Shown piece by piece: positions 36,980 through 47,843 of a DNA stretch of 60,000 bases (position 1 is the first letter of the stretch; the number at the start of each line of letters is the position of its first letter). A program made the translations under genes and the position numbers. Below the pieces are notes generated by a model. That model was not told the origin of the DNA and ran no database searches. It worked only from the letters and a program-made list of their open reading frames with translations. Source of the DNA: Takakia lepidozioides (Eukaryota; Streptophyta; Takakiopsida; Takakiales; Takakiaceae); NCBI GenBank assembly GCA_030704615.1, contig CM060731.1, positions 36,024,001 through 36,084,000 on the forward strand, written 5' to 3'.

Positions 36980-38535
36980 AAGTTAACTTGGCTGACATCA
37001 TCGTTGTTGACGTCTCATTGACGTGTAGCTCGGGGCTTAGCTGGATATCGTGGATGAAACGCTTGGACTTTGTCAGAGGCATTGACGAGGTTGGATGAAG
37101 GTTCCCACGTTCGTTTGCTGATGTCGTAGCCTTTCTAATGTACGAAATACTCAAGTCGTTTATATTTGATGCGAGAGTCTAGGACTTCATCGACTTCATA
37201 CTCAATTTCTTGATTGACTTCGATTGGTGGAGGTGGTACGGAAACTCTCCCTGGAATATTCGATGGATGATACAACTCCAATAGTGAAACATAAAACACT
37301 GGATGGATGCGCATACTTCGTGGGAGTTCAAGCCGAAAACTGACCGGATTTATTTGTCGAATAATTTTGAATGGTCTCAGGCGTTGATAATCCAACTTCT
37401 TTGATGGTCGCGAGGTTTGTATGTCCCGTCGAAGAAGCCACACACGATCTCCGACCTTGAACTGAGGTTGGAGTTGGTGACGTTGATCTACATACTCCTT
37501 GTATTGTTTTTGAGCTTCTGCGAGGTGGGATGTAAGCTCCTTGTGAATCGTAGCAAGATGAGTAGCAAGGTTTTCTGCAGCAGGGCTTCCAACAGTTTTC
37601 ATGTGGAAAGGGTTTGCTCGAGGATGATGACCATAATTGGAGAAAAATGGAGTTTGTTTGGTCGAAGAATGTATAGTGTTGTTGTAGGCAAACTCAGCCA
37701 ATGATAGAAGGTCTGTCCAATTATCTTGATGATAATTTATCGTACAACGAAGATACTGCTCCAAAATCTGGTTTACACGTTCGGTTTGACTATCGGTCCG
37801 TGGATGATTAGCTGTAGAGAGGTTGATCTTAGTATCCAATATGTGAAATAATCCCCTCCAGAAATTTGATATGAACTGTGGTCCTCGATCAGATACGATG
37901 TCCTTCGGGAGTCCATGAATGCGGTAGATATTATTGAGGAAGAGTCTTGCAGTTTCCTCGCCGGAAACCGTCTTATTACATGGAATGAAATGTGTCATTT
38001 TCGTAAAACGATCTACAATAACAATGATTGAATCGGTGGTCTTGGAAATTGGAAGGTCCGTAATAAAGTCCATAGACACGGACGACAATGGACCCCTAGG
38101 AATGGGTGATGGTTAAAAAAGTCGTAAGGTCAATGTCGTGGTCCCTTCGCTCTAGCACACGTGTCACAAGATTTTATAAATTCTTTCACGAGTTTCAACA
38201 TTTACGGCCACCAATAGTCCCTAGATATCAACTTCAATGTTTTGTTGAAGCTGAAATGTCCTGCAGCCGGAAGATCATGACATGTTTGAAGAATTCGAAG
38301 TCGTATAGGTCCTAGAGATACATAGAGAAGTCCCTTGAAGTAAAGTAAACTAGCTTTGAATTCAAAGTCGTTTGTAACATGTGGGTTGTCTCGAGGTTGA
38401 TTTAGTTGACTTCGTAGTGTCGTAGCAAAATGGTCGCTTTTCAGTGCTTCCTGAATCTTCTTTATGATCTCTACATCGTCATAGGTGGACATTGACAGCA
38501 TATTCAATTGGAGATTTGCTGGTTTGCATTTGCGT
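36980..38535 (-). pseudogene. Ty3/gypsy chromovirus fragment (integrase and chromodomain)
   Basis: It encodes the C-terminal part of a gypsy polyprotein. From 38535 down there is an integrase zinc-finger region (CHDLPAAGHFSFNKTL, ISRDYWWP), then the DDE core (MDFITDLP, VSDRGPQF, and the Glu in SQTERVNQ) in a 317-codon open frame to 37135. The frame then runs into a chromodomain (DEVLDSRIKYKRLEYFVH, a TAG stop, then KGYDISKRTWEPSSNLVNA). The stop replaces the Trp normally seen in the WKGY motif, so a single TGG to TAG change breaks it. Gag, protease, RT and RNase H are missing: the left part is lost at the junction with the Harbinger transposase. Confidence 0.85.
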
Positions 38536-39221
38536 TGAATATGCTTTCGATTTGAAACTGTAGTAATCGGCAGCAAACATTTGTCCCTTAGGTTTCTGTA
38601 TATGGATCTGCGTCACATCTATAGCACCCACAATAGATGGCAGACCACACAGTTCTTTGAAGCCGGATTGCATGGGCCAACTTGTAGAGAGAACAAGCAA
38701 CACGGATGCCTACAGGGACAGCTAATCGATATCTAGAATCATTTTTTATCATCAGATGCTGAATTTTTTCAGTTAATTGCCTCACAAACAATCTATTCAC
38801 GCGGAAATGCTCTATCCAACGATGGTCGTCGTACTGTACCATCAGGAATTGTAAGTACCATGTAGTGGATCTAGCTTTGGCCCTGTCCCCCTAAATCTTT
38901 CTTCCCTAACAACTCATATACACATGACAGTCTATACTGATGGAGAATGAGGGAGTTTATCATTTTCTGGAATATCAACCTATTGTCTTGATCAGAAATG
39001 TCGGAGGCTGCAGTAGTTTTCAACTCAGGAACAATGTTCAGCGAACTACACATTTCATGGCTTTCTACGAAACCTAACATCATAACATCCTGCATCTGTA
39101 AAACAAGCTGAAAGAATCGTGCGAGCAAAATAACTTGCAATGGCCTCATAGTGTACAGTTGATGGAATCGACACTGCTCAAGATGAGCACAAACATGAAA
39201 TAACAGATTGTAACGGAGCAA
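38530..39221 (-). pseudogene. PIF/Harbinger transposase, truncated and frameshifted
   Basis: The N-terminal part (39221-38871) leads through one frameshift at about 38880 into KARSTTWYLQ, MVQYDDHRWIEHFRVNR and RYRLAVPVGIRVACSLYKLAHA. After a second frameshift near 38660 comes ELCGLPSIVGAIDVTQIHI. That motif holds the first catalytic Asp and its neighbours in Harbinger and HARBI1-type nucleases. The frame continues to DYYSFKSKAYSTQMQ and is then cut by the chromovirus fragment at about 38535. The second Asp and the Glu of the DDE triad are missing from the window. The product would be inactive. Confidence 0.75.
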
Positions 39222-39435
39222 TCACCAATGACACCGTGTTGCAGTCATGAACGCAGATAGTTACATGTGTGACGCGATGCTACATTTTGTTGATAATTCG
39301 TTGCAAGTGTGAACTGAGGTAGTTAGTTACCAACGGAAAATAGCCCAAAATGATAACTATAGGTGTGAACAGAAGTAAGGTAGCTTAAAATATGCATGTC
39401 GTGGCGATAGACCTTATCGCGGAGGTACGCTATTG

Positions 39436-39454
39436 GCAAGTGTAAAGTGACCTT
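39436..39454 (-). repeat. Right terminal inverted repeat of the Harbinger-like element
   Basis: It matches the left end in reverse complement, 18 of 19 positions. Inverted GTTCACAC subterminal words occur at about 39306 and 39363. Confidence 0.7.
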
Positions 39455-39723
39455 TACCAACACAATCATCAATTGTTAGTAGTTGGATGACATTCAGTTT
39501 GTTATTTGATTGCAGGAGTTCACCGTTAGCTAAGTTCCGGTAGTTACTGGGGACAAAAACAATCGTTTGTAAACGAGATGTTAGGGTGTTTCCGTTAGTT
39601 ATTGGCTTTATCCGTCTGAACATCTCAGCCGTCGGTGTGAGGTTTAGGGCTTGGCGGTGAGCAGGGCTTGTTCTTTGTTTCACTCTTGGTGGGGCGCTTG
39701 GGTGTGCTTGGGAGGTAGCGGAG
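39455..39723 (+). promoter_or_regulatory. Short promoter and 5' leader of the uL15 gene
   Basis: Only about 270 bp separate the Harbinger terminus from the start codon. The stretch contains GTTAGGGTGTTT and GTTTAGGGCTT, which resemble inverted telo-box words (AAACCCTAA) found in many plant ribosomal protein promoters. No clear TATA box is seen. Functional assignment is inference. Confidence 0.35.
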
Positions 39724-40164
39724 ATGACGACCAGGCTGAAGAAGAATCGCAAGAAGAGAGGGCATGTGAGCGCGGGCCATGGCCGTGTGGGCAAGCACAG
39801 GAAGCATCCTGGAGGTCGGGGTAATGCCGGAGGTATGCACCATCACCGGATCCTGTTTGATAAGTACCATCCCGGCTACTTTGGCAAGGTTGGAATGAGG
39901 TACTTCCACAAGACAATGAACCAGTATCATTGTCCGATCGTCAATGTGGACAAGCTGTGGTCGTTGGTGCCCGAGGCGGTGAGGGGCAAGGCGGACGGGG
40001 AGAAGAGTGCGCCATTGCTGGACGTCACGCAGCACGGTTTTTTCAAAGTTCTTGGAAAGGGAGATTTACCCGGCCAACCTTTGGTCGTCAAGGCCAAGTT
40101 TTTTTCCAAACTTGCTGAGAAGAAGATTAAAGAGGCTGGTGGTGCTGTTGTTCTTACCGCCTAA
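39724..40164 (+). CDS. RPL27A: 60S ribosomal protein uL15 (L27a), cytosolic, intronless
   Basis: This is a structural protein of the large subunit of cytosolic ribosomes. The 146-residue frame is the normal family length and is intact. The N-terminus [19 protein letters not shown], the loop [20 protein letters not shown] and the stretch [19 protein letters not shown] are family hallmarks. The uL15 signature region ([14 protein letters not shown], then [20 protein letters not shown]) closes the protein. The start is the first ATG and matches the family start. There is no intron, which is known for this gene in other plants but would also fit a retrocopy. A normal regulatory leader cannot be separated from the adjacent Harbinger end. 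Confidence 0.95.
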   Translation: MTTRLKKNRKKRGHVSAGHGRVGKHRKHPGGRGNAGGMHHHRILFDKYHPGYFGKVGMRYFHKTMNQYHCPIVNVDKLWSLVPEAVRGKADGEKSAPLLDVTQHGFFKVLGKGDLPGQPLVVKAKFFSKLAEKKIKEAGGAVVLTA

Positions 40165-42034
40165 GTTGCAGAGCTTCTGTAGGCTCAGGGAGGTGCTGGA
40201 TTTTTGGGCGAGATTCTTAGTATCTCCATTGTGCTTTGGGGTGTGGCCTTGTACTGCTCGACAAGCGTAACAAGCTTGTCTAATTTGAGGATTCTGTTTA
40301 CGTATATTTTGGTTTAATTGATCCTCGTTTTCCTCCCTTGCTTTGCCCATACCATTGTCACTCCTTTGTCACTAATATTTTTTCCAATCTCCATTCACTC
40401 AAAGGAATGGAATATCTCCAATTTAGACAAGGTCGGGATGTAATAGCAAAATGACCCGATTGTTTGATTTAGGCCTTACGTATGTTCACGGGCTTGCGTT
40501 CTGTGTCTTTAGGTCCTATGTCTTGTCTGCTATCTTTGAAGACCAATCCCTCACCTAACAGCAGGGAAGTAAGCTTTACATCAACGTTTAGCCCACAACT
40601 AGTCTACGTAAAGCATATGGTTTTATTGAGGGCTTTGGAAGATTGCAAGACAGGCAGACTTGCCTGCGCACACCCAAATAAAGACCAGTGCAGAAGGGAA
40701 GTATGGACGAGGAGAGAGAGAGCCTAGGAGTCCCTGTAGTCAGCCTAGGAAGATTCTATTGCTGCAAACAGTAGCTGCGAATCCGTGAGGTAGGGCCAAC
40801 TGTTATCTAGACAAGAAGGCTGCATAGGAGTTTCCTTCCCGAGCAGTTGCCCACTCTTAACTCTTGTCTTCCTTAGCGAGTGTGTGAGTGCTCCTCATGG
40901 CCCCTTCATGGGCTAGCTTGGTACTCTTAGCTATTCTGTGTACCTGGACAGTGGTCATCCTAATGGAAGATGTTGGTCTCCTCACAAAGGCAGGCTCCTC
41001 TCCATTCATGGCTCTTGGAGACCCATGCTTGATCAAAAGAACCATCCAGTCACATGGTGGATAAATGAATCTTCAGATGAAATGCATCACGAGGGAAGTA
41101 TCAATGTGTGTACTGGTCAAGTTAGCAGTGTTTCTGGCACAAGCTAGCTGCATCCTCTTTCCTTCTGACTACGGGAGCTTGTTATTGCATGTACCTTGTT
41201 TCATTTGACACTATGCTCCTTGGCTAGGGCAACTGAGACAGAGAGAGAGCTGACACTGACCAAAGTCAGTATAAGTAAGAGCCTCTTTCCCTTGTGGGTA
41301 CAGGGGCTTCCCATTCTTACTAGTATGCTTCTTGGCTAGAGTTCTTACAGGCTTTGCTCTTCTCATACTTCTAATGGAGACGAATGACTGAAGAGAGATG
41401 GGTCAGAAGTAGAGACATATCGAGCAAAGGGAAAGAGTAAATTTGATGGCAGGTAAAGGGAGGGAAGGGTTCAGAGAGATGGATCAACGATTCTTTGAAG
41501 AAATTGCCCCTCCTATAGCTCGCATGTACCAAGTGCCCTCAACACTCCTTGGCAATCACAGGGCTCCAAATTGATAAATTAAAGGCATTTTGTTTGGTCT
41601 ACTATATGGATCGAGTTATAGAATTATGATTGAATTTGAGGAAAGGAAAATTATTCTGACAAATGTGTGATAGGTCAGAGAGTCCATATCTGCTACATCT
41701 GCTTGGCCAGTTTTGGGAAGGTTACCATTTCTTATGATGTCAAGAGGACACTCTTCGGGATTTTTTTTTCCCTCGCTTAACTCACCTATGGTGGTTCTTA
41801 TGCAATAGTCAGTCTCTCACAATGCCATGGATAGAAGTGGACAAAGTGTTTTGTTGTTCAAGATCATTCATTCATTCATCACTTGTGTGGCTGGATTCCT
41901 TTGGCTCTGGGGCATTTGAGCCTCAACAGCACAGCAGCAAAGAGCCATCAACTTGAGCATCTTGTGGCTCGCCCTCTAACTTGGGATCTGCCAAAATTGT
42001 TTTCTTTAAACTGTTTATTCCGTGGAACCCAATC
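40165..42034. other. 3' flank of uL15 and intergenic DNA
   Basis: The 3' UTR of the ribosomal protein gene occupies the start. No further gene or repeat with a partner in the window was recognised. The longest open frames are short and look random. Confidence 0.5.
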
Positions 42035-42258
42035 TCCCACAGAAGTCTTCCATGATGGGTATCAGCAATGCTGGGCAGCTTATCTGCATGAGGTCTTGAC
42101 TCTTAGGCATTCCCTTGAACAGTAGTTGCTTTTGGGCTGCTTTTGGCTCTCTCTGTGCGTGGTTTTGTCTCATTCTTCTTTCTTGTTTTTCCTTTTGTCC
42201 CATAAGCTCTTTGAGCTTTCTGTGGAGGTTATAAAGCACCATTTCATTTCATTTAAAC
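42035..42258 (+). mobile_element. 5'-truncated LINE copy, 3' end only
   Basis: The frame ending AAYLHEVLTLRHSLEQ, stop at 42122-42124, matches the last residues of the LINE ORF on the minus strand near 52057 (AAYLHEAFTLRQSLEH). The following 3' UTR words (TTTTGTCCCATAAGCTCTTT, GAGGTTATAAAGCACC) and the terminal ATTTC repeats also match. This is a typical target-primed insertion truncated to about 220 bp, in opposite orientation to the main copy. Confidence 0.75.
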
Positions 42259-45200
42259 CGTCGTTGTGTGGAAAGATTAGGTAGGTGCTGAATTCATCTT
42301 GCAACTTATACAATCCGCACAAGCAAAGCACAGGTAAATTAAGATAGGCATATCAAGTGTGCAAGTGCCCCAGCTCGTGGGTGAAGCATGCTCAGCCATA
42401 TTGCGGACTGTTTTTTGCAATGCAAAGCCAGTCGGATGTCAGCTTTCTTCTCATTCTTCCTCTTTGTGGGTGCATGTGATTTTTACTCTCCTATCATACT
42501 ACCACCCACCAGTTCACCATGGCAACGAATCTCAACAAAATTGAGACTGGACAGAGACTGGACAGATTGCTAGCAGCTGGCACAGTGACCCCGCATGTCG
42601 ACTGTCGTGTTTGGAGTCGGCACAGAGTGATGGCAAGCAGGCGTCACAAGTAGTGACCAAGTCAGGCACGGTGACAGGCTTGTTCTTCAAGCCTCTAACA
42701 TACTTGTGCCCCACGCTTCTCTCTCCTTGACCAGGTGGGGCTTTGCCTGTGCGGATCCAGGGTAGGGTGATCCTGGACCGTGCATGTGCCTTGACTCGCC
42801 CCTCCATGGGATGTGCGTTGAGCATAGGTATATCCTCTGGACGGTAACCCAAGCGACGTGGAGATTGTCCGTTGAAAACTGTTGGGCTCTCTTATTTTCC
42901 TCCACTAATCGTTATGATCGAGCCCAACTTCTAGAGTGGTTTCCTTCCTGCAAATTTGGAGGTTGTAAGTGGGCCGAGTTAGTCAACCTTCTATACGGTC
43001 AGTTTCCATCCATGACTGCTAATTTCCTGCCAGATATGGCCCTTTCCGGGGCTGAATGGACATGAGGGGTGAAACAAACTTTACTTAACTTGAGTGAGAG
43101 ATAGATTGGAAGGATGAGCGTGAGCTGCTGCCAGTCGTCCACCTATATCCTGACACTGGGAGGACACTGGGTTGACTCTACGACTGTACAAAGTCTTGTC
43201 CTGCAAGCCTTGTCCTCTTTTTGCTGTCAGTACTGCATGTAAGTATTTCTATCGTGATAGATACTAGTATTTCTTTCCTATGGCTTCAATTCTGTCTGTG
43301 GGTCGGTGGAAGCGAACATATAGGTCCTGTCTACTCTCTAGAAGGCCTTCTCTAGCTTGGTAGGGTCATGTTGGGGATGATCGCTGTCTTATATAAATTG
43401 TACCGTCCCATTCTGCATGAGTGCAGCTTACTTGATAAGTAACTTGTTTTTTAGCAAGGAACGACGAGCTCCTGGCACATCAAGCCAGCGTTGAGTACTA
43501 GTAAGTTTGATGGAGAAATGATGCAGCGATAGCACATGAGCGAGCTGGCAGTGCTACATGGGTGCCCTTCTCATGAGCAGAAGCATCTAGAGGCAGTCGA
43601 GAAACGAGCTGCTGTAGCTCTCCCGATTCTTCATCTATCAGCTCAGCTTCCTGAACTACTGGTTTTTGAATTAGTCTGAGATCAGATGCGGAAGAATCGT
43701 GACTGTGTAGCGCTGCCACCACGCTTCTGTCCTCTCTCTGTTGTGATAGATGTTTCCGACTCTTCGCTTGCAACGAGACTTCATCGTGCCAATCCCTCGC
43801 CAATCCGGGCCACCCACATTATACTCCCACTCCAGACAGCCTACGGTATGCTGTCCAATGTCTACACGCTTATCTTCTGTTACATTGCTGAATTCACTGG
43901 TTACGAAGTTGTTCGTTTCTATATATCTGGAAAATGCACTTTGATAGCACTGTCTACATCCCGACCACACAAGTTCCTGCTCTATGGTTGATTCAAATAT
44001 GTTTAGCATTATCATCTTTCCAATGCACACGTTCAATTTCTATTGATTCGAGATTGACTCGTGCAGGTTCTGGTCTGGAGGTGTTGCCGAGTCCTTCGTA
44101 TGAGCCGAGCTTTGATCTCCCAGCTTCCCCTCCCCCTCCCCCTCCTCAAGAAGACACCAACTTCTAGCCTTGCACAGCAGAATCCTCAACCCGTCAAGTA
44201 GGCGATAATGACATTGAGATCTAGGTAAGTTTGTACTGGCAGGTTTGCAGTTTGCACCATCTTGCCAGGCTACATTTTTTGACAGAAAACCAAAATGCCA
44301 TCTGATTTCCCGCCACAAATATGGGCTCCTTGGGCATAGTCTCAAGGAACATCCGAATCCACATCGGAGCATCAAGGGATCCAAATGGGAATGTCATGGA
44401 GCATCTTGCAGATACCGAAATGATAACCTCTCTGGAGGGTGACGGTTGTCTACATAAGCACCCCAACTTATCTTCAAAGGACTTTTTTTTTCAAGGTCCA
44501 AAATAGAGAGTCCACAGGATCGGCTGGGAATTGGGCAGGACTTTGGGTTTCTTTCTGGGGACTAATGTACATACGCACGTCGAGTGTCTGGAAGGATGTA
44601 GACATGAGTAACCTGTGGGGCTTGACTTGCAGGAGGATCTGGAGCTTGGACATGAAACGGTGGAGGAAGCATGACAAGTATGAAGCGTGTTGAAATTTGT
44701 AATGAAGAGAGAAATCTAGAGTGAGGGCTGTGGATATAACCTGGATATAAGTAGTAACTCCATAGTGCCACTTGATGCCTCAAGGGGACTGCGAGGGACA
44801 AAGTAGTGAGCAATTTGAAAGAGGGACGAAGGGAAAGTTTTGAATCAAGTTCCCCTTTCGCAGACCCATCAATAATCAATTAATGTGCAACACAATAATG
44901 GCATTACCCAATTGGGCTAAGTTTCTTACTCCGGTGAGGGGAACCCCGTTATGGCTCCAAGAATGAGTCTGTTGTGCTCAGGTCTATCTTTGCTACAAAG
45001 ATGAAACTTGTGCCTCTATCTGTAGTTCAGCGGACCATTATAATGTTACCTCGATAGTTTTAGTTTCTCACCATCGATTCGAGCAACCCTAGTCAATTTC
45101 TAGTTTGAAGCGATATATCCTGTTCACCATAGAAAGAATCTTGACGATATGGGAAGCAGTTGATCAAAGCACTTGATCAAAGCAATAACCATACAGCACT

Positions 45201-46452
45201 CTAATCCTACAATGTCCCAGGCAAAGGGATCTTTGAATTATGGCCATGAAGACTGCACTGGAGGGCCTCCATGATAGTTGCTTTAATCAACTGTGCTTCT
45301 GTGCTACACTAAACCATGGTTCCAAGCTGCGGATTTTTTCAAGTTAATAGAAGAGGCTTGCAGTGCCCACTTCAAGTGGATGGGAGATATCCAAAACACA
45401 TTTAAGAATTACTGCAAAAGTTCATGCATAATGGAAGCAACCTGACTGTGTTGCGACTTTGCAAAGATAGCATCCACTTGAGGATTCATGGCTATCGTGT
45501 TAAGGAACCAGACAGTTTACACAGTCATTGCTGAAGAACACAGACATGAGAAGGTCCTCAAGTGCAACCAGAATAAACAGCTGATTAGGATGACACACTT
45601 TTGGCAAAAGACAGGTAGCACCAGACTCAATAGGAATAAAGGTTGATGCCTCTGCATAGTCTTCATATGATGCAACTATGAGAGAGAAGCACATGTCGTA
45701 TTGAATTGACTGGGCCACTTGGTCGGAGGCCAAATGACATCTACATGATCCTCTGTAAACTGCTTCTTCTCCACCAAAACTTGATAGTTGTCAAGTTCAC
45801 CTGTAGGCTGATACATACAATTATGTAAGCCATCACTCTGTAGAGCAGCTACACATGTGATCGAGCATACACTTGACTATGCATATTATAGATAATTGGA
45901 GTATGATGTTTAGGATACAGACACTCGTCTTATTAACCAATTTCTTCTCATGGAGATGAGACCTGGGGATGTCAACAAAGATCTTCTTCACCAGTAATTT
46001 GTTGTTTGTACCGGAATTTTCTCTGCACAGTATGAAAGCAAGTATTCTGTGTTGTACTATTCTTCCAAGCCAAGGGTGTGGTTTCCCACAAGGATTCACA
46101 GCCATTTTGAGGTGAGATAGGATGTTCTACTTCGAGGATATTTTCCAAGGTAGAATTGAACCTTGCAGCCGCTTCAATTGGTGAGCTCACACCATATTGA
46201 AATGCCTTTTGTTGGTGGCAAGTATGTCATTGCCACTACTGACCAGAGCAGACTTTGTCCAAAGCATCGCCACAACCTTAAGGTGAGGAGCCAAGTAGTG
46301 ACAATAGTAAGCAGGGACATTTTGGTCGTTGAGTGTCACCCCACAATTAGTTCTAGAGGGTCTATGCCCTGCATGAATGATATCCTCAAGGGTTGCCCTA
46401 AATTAAATTTTACAACTTGCTGTGATAGACTTCACTTTTTTAACAAGCAAGC
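42259..46452. other. Intergenic region, no gene recognised
   Basis: Several open frames of 60-120 codons exist on both strands, for example minus 43498-43803 (rich in Ser, Glu and Gln) and plus 44064-44167 (a proline-rich tail after a CAG acceptor-like site). None matches a family I know, and no consistent splice set links them. On the minus strand near 45420-45480 a short stretch reads DAIFAKSQHSQVASIMHELLQ and looks protein-like, but I cannot assign it. It may be a decayed transposon. Confidence 0.4.
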
Positions 46453-46566
46453 CTGGGAAAGGGCAAAGTCGAGGTCAATGGTGACATCGTCAAAGCTGGA
46501 ATTCTACCAGATGTCATTCTGAGCAAAGCCCTCGTCCATAGGTATGCGACATTACGCAGGAAGTAG
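46453..46566 (+). pseudogene. PPR repeat relic
   Basis: The frame LGKGKVEVNGDIVKAGILPD, then VILSKALVHRYATLRRK and a stop, parallels LEKGIEVHGDIIKARIVPD and IILENTLVNMYATCGSIKDA of the PPR gene 1.3 kb downstream. Only about one repeat can be read; upstream sequence is too decayed. It is probably a leftover of a tandem PPR duplication. Confidence 0.65.
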
Positions 46567-47843
46567 CACAATTTGGTCTTCCAGGCAGGCATCTCTCAGG
46601 GTGTACAGTTATGATGGTGACAACCCCTTCAGTGCAGCATTTCTGCAGATTGTACAATATAGGTATTTAAAGATAGCCCGATCTCCATGCCACTGAAGTT
46701 GTGATGCCTACTCTTATTTTTACAAGAGCCACATTGCTGTCCTGTTTTCCTTTGCCATAAAGGATATATAAATTAAGATCAATGGTTCCTGAAAAGTGTA
46801 CCTAAATTTTGGCTTGTGGAATGCAGGTAAGCTACACTTTGACACAGCTATCGAAGAGTCACCTGGGCCGAGAAAGAAAGGAGTTGGTTCTCTCTGAAAT
46901 CCCGAGCAGGTACCAGACCTCTGTCTCCCTCTTGGAGCTGGTTTGTGTTCCTCCTGGTTCTATTTGTCTAATGGACCCTCAGGGCCACCTATGGCGCTAT
47001 CTCAAACTTTTCTTTTTCCTTTGGCCCCTTGTTATTATAGAGTTTTTTCTTTTTCGTCTCTCTCACAGCCAAGCAGCTGAGTGGAAGGCTACCAATGTGC
47101 TCAATATGTGGGCATGATGGTGAGGACCATGCATACCTTCTGAAGCACTAGACAGTCTTTGGAAATAGAGGCCCTCTTCAAAGACATAATACACCTCTCA
47201 GGGGGAAGCCTTGGTTAAATATTGGTTGCTGTGAGTAGATGGAGTTGGTGCAATATCCCCAACTCTTGGTCCACTGGAAAAAGTTGCTGAAGACGGAAGC
47301 TCAAGCATTCAAGAACACAGGTGCTGCTGCTAATCCACGTGAGAAGCTGGAAGTGCGATTTTTGCCATTGCTTGTGCAAGAATTTTTGGAGGTGAGCCCC
47401 TGTTTGATCACCTGAGCACGATTCTGAGGTCAGCCTGGAAGTTGATGAAGATCAAACTGTCATTAATTCATTAATTCTGTCAAATCCACCATTATCCTAT
47501 GTGCTGCATGTTTCTTGGCAACCAAGTTAGCAGTGCTGCTGGAGGCGTTCTTCTTAAGCAGATTTTAAATATAGTGTCCATAAGCAAAACTTGCCAACAA
47601 AGGCTTTAATTAGCAGTACCAAGACCCCGAGTCTTCTCAAACAGGTTCCTGGAGTTCTGCTGCCAGCATCAAGGACAGAAGTATCTGGTTCCAGCAGGTA
47701 ACGGGGTGAAGGCTCTTGAGGCCGAATGTCCAAATAGGTTTCAAAGCCCGTCCTCATGAAGAGATTCTTCTTTGACGTATGGCAGAGCTTTGAGGTGTGG
47801 CCTGCGAGCTTGAGTGTCAGAGGTTGAACCTAAAAGTTTTCAG
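46567..47843. other. Region upstream of the PPR gene, with one possible exon
   Basis: Between about 47245 and 47391 a frame reads YPQLLVHWKKLLKTEAQAF, then KLEVRFLPLLVQEFLE, ending exactly at a GTGAGC donor-like site. It has the look of a helical protein exon, but I cannot name it and see no matching acceptor partner. The remainder shows nothing recognisable. Confidence 0.35.

Larger units (their letters stand above)
33791..39454. mobile_element. PIF/Harbinger-like transposon containing nested retrotransposon pieces
   Basis: The ends are inverted repeats: AAGGTCAGTTTACACTTGC at 33791-33809 and its reverse complement at 39436-39454 with 18 of 19 positions equal. If the element starts at A33792 and ends at T39453, the 3-bp flanks are TAA and TTA, one change from the TWA duplication known for Harbinger. 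The word GTTCACAC recurs inside both ends (33848, 39306 inverted, 39363 inverted). Near the left end lies a trihelix/Myb-like ORF (+) and near the right end a Harbinger-type transposase (-), the two-gene layout of this superfamily. Between them lie parts of a chromovirus and a Ty1/copia element. The right end is about 270 bp from the start codon of the ribosomal protein gene. Confidence 0.75.

Noticed and set aside
36738-36986. Plus-strand frame inside the copia region
   Set aside because: It is the antisense shadow of the integrase frame, which has clear motifs on the minus strand.
43671-44036. Minus-strand frames of 100-120 codons
   Set aside because: Protein-like in places, but no family match, no consistent splice sites and overlapping alternatives in other frames.
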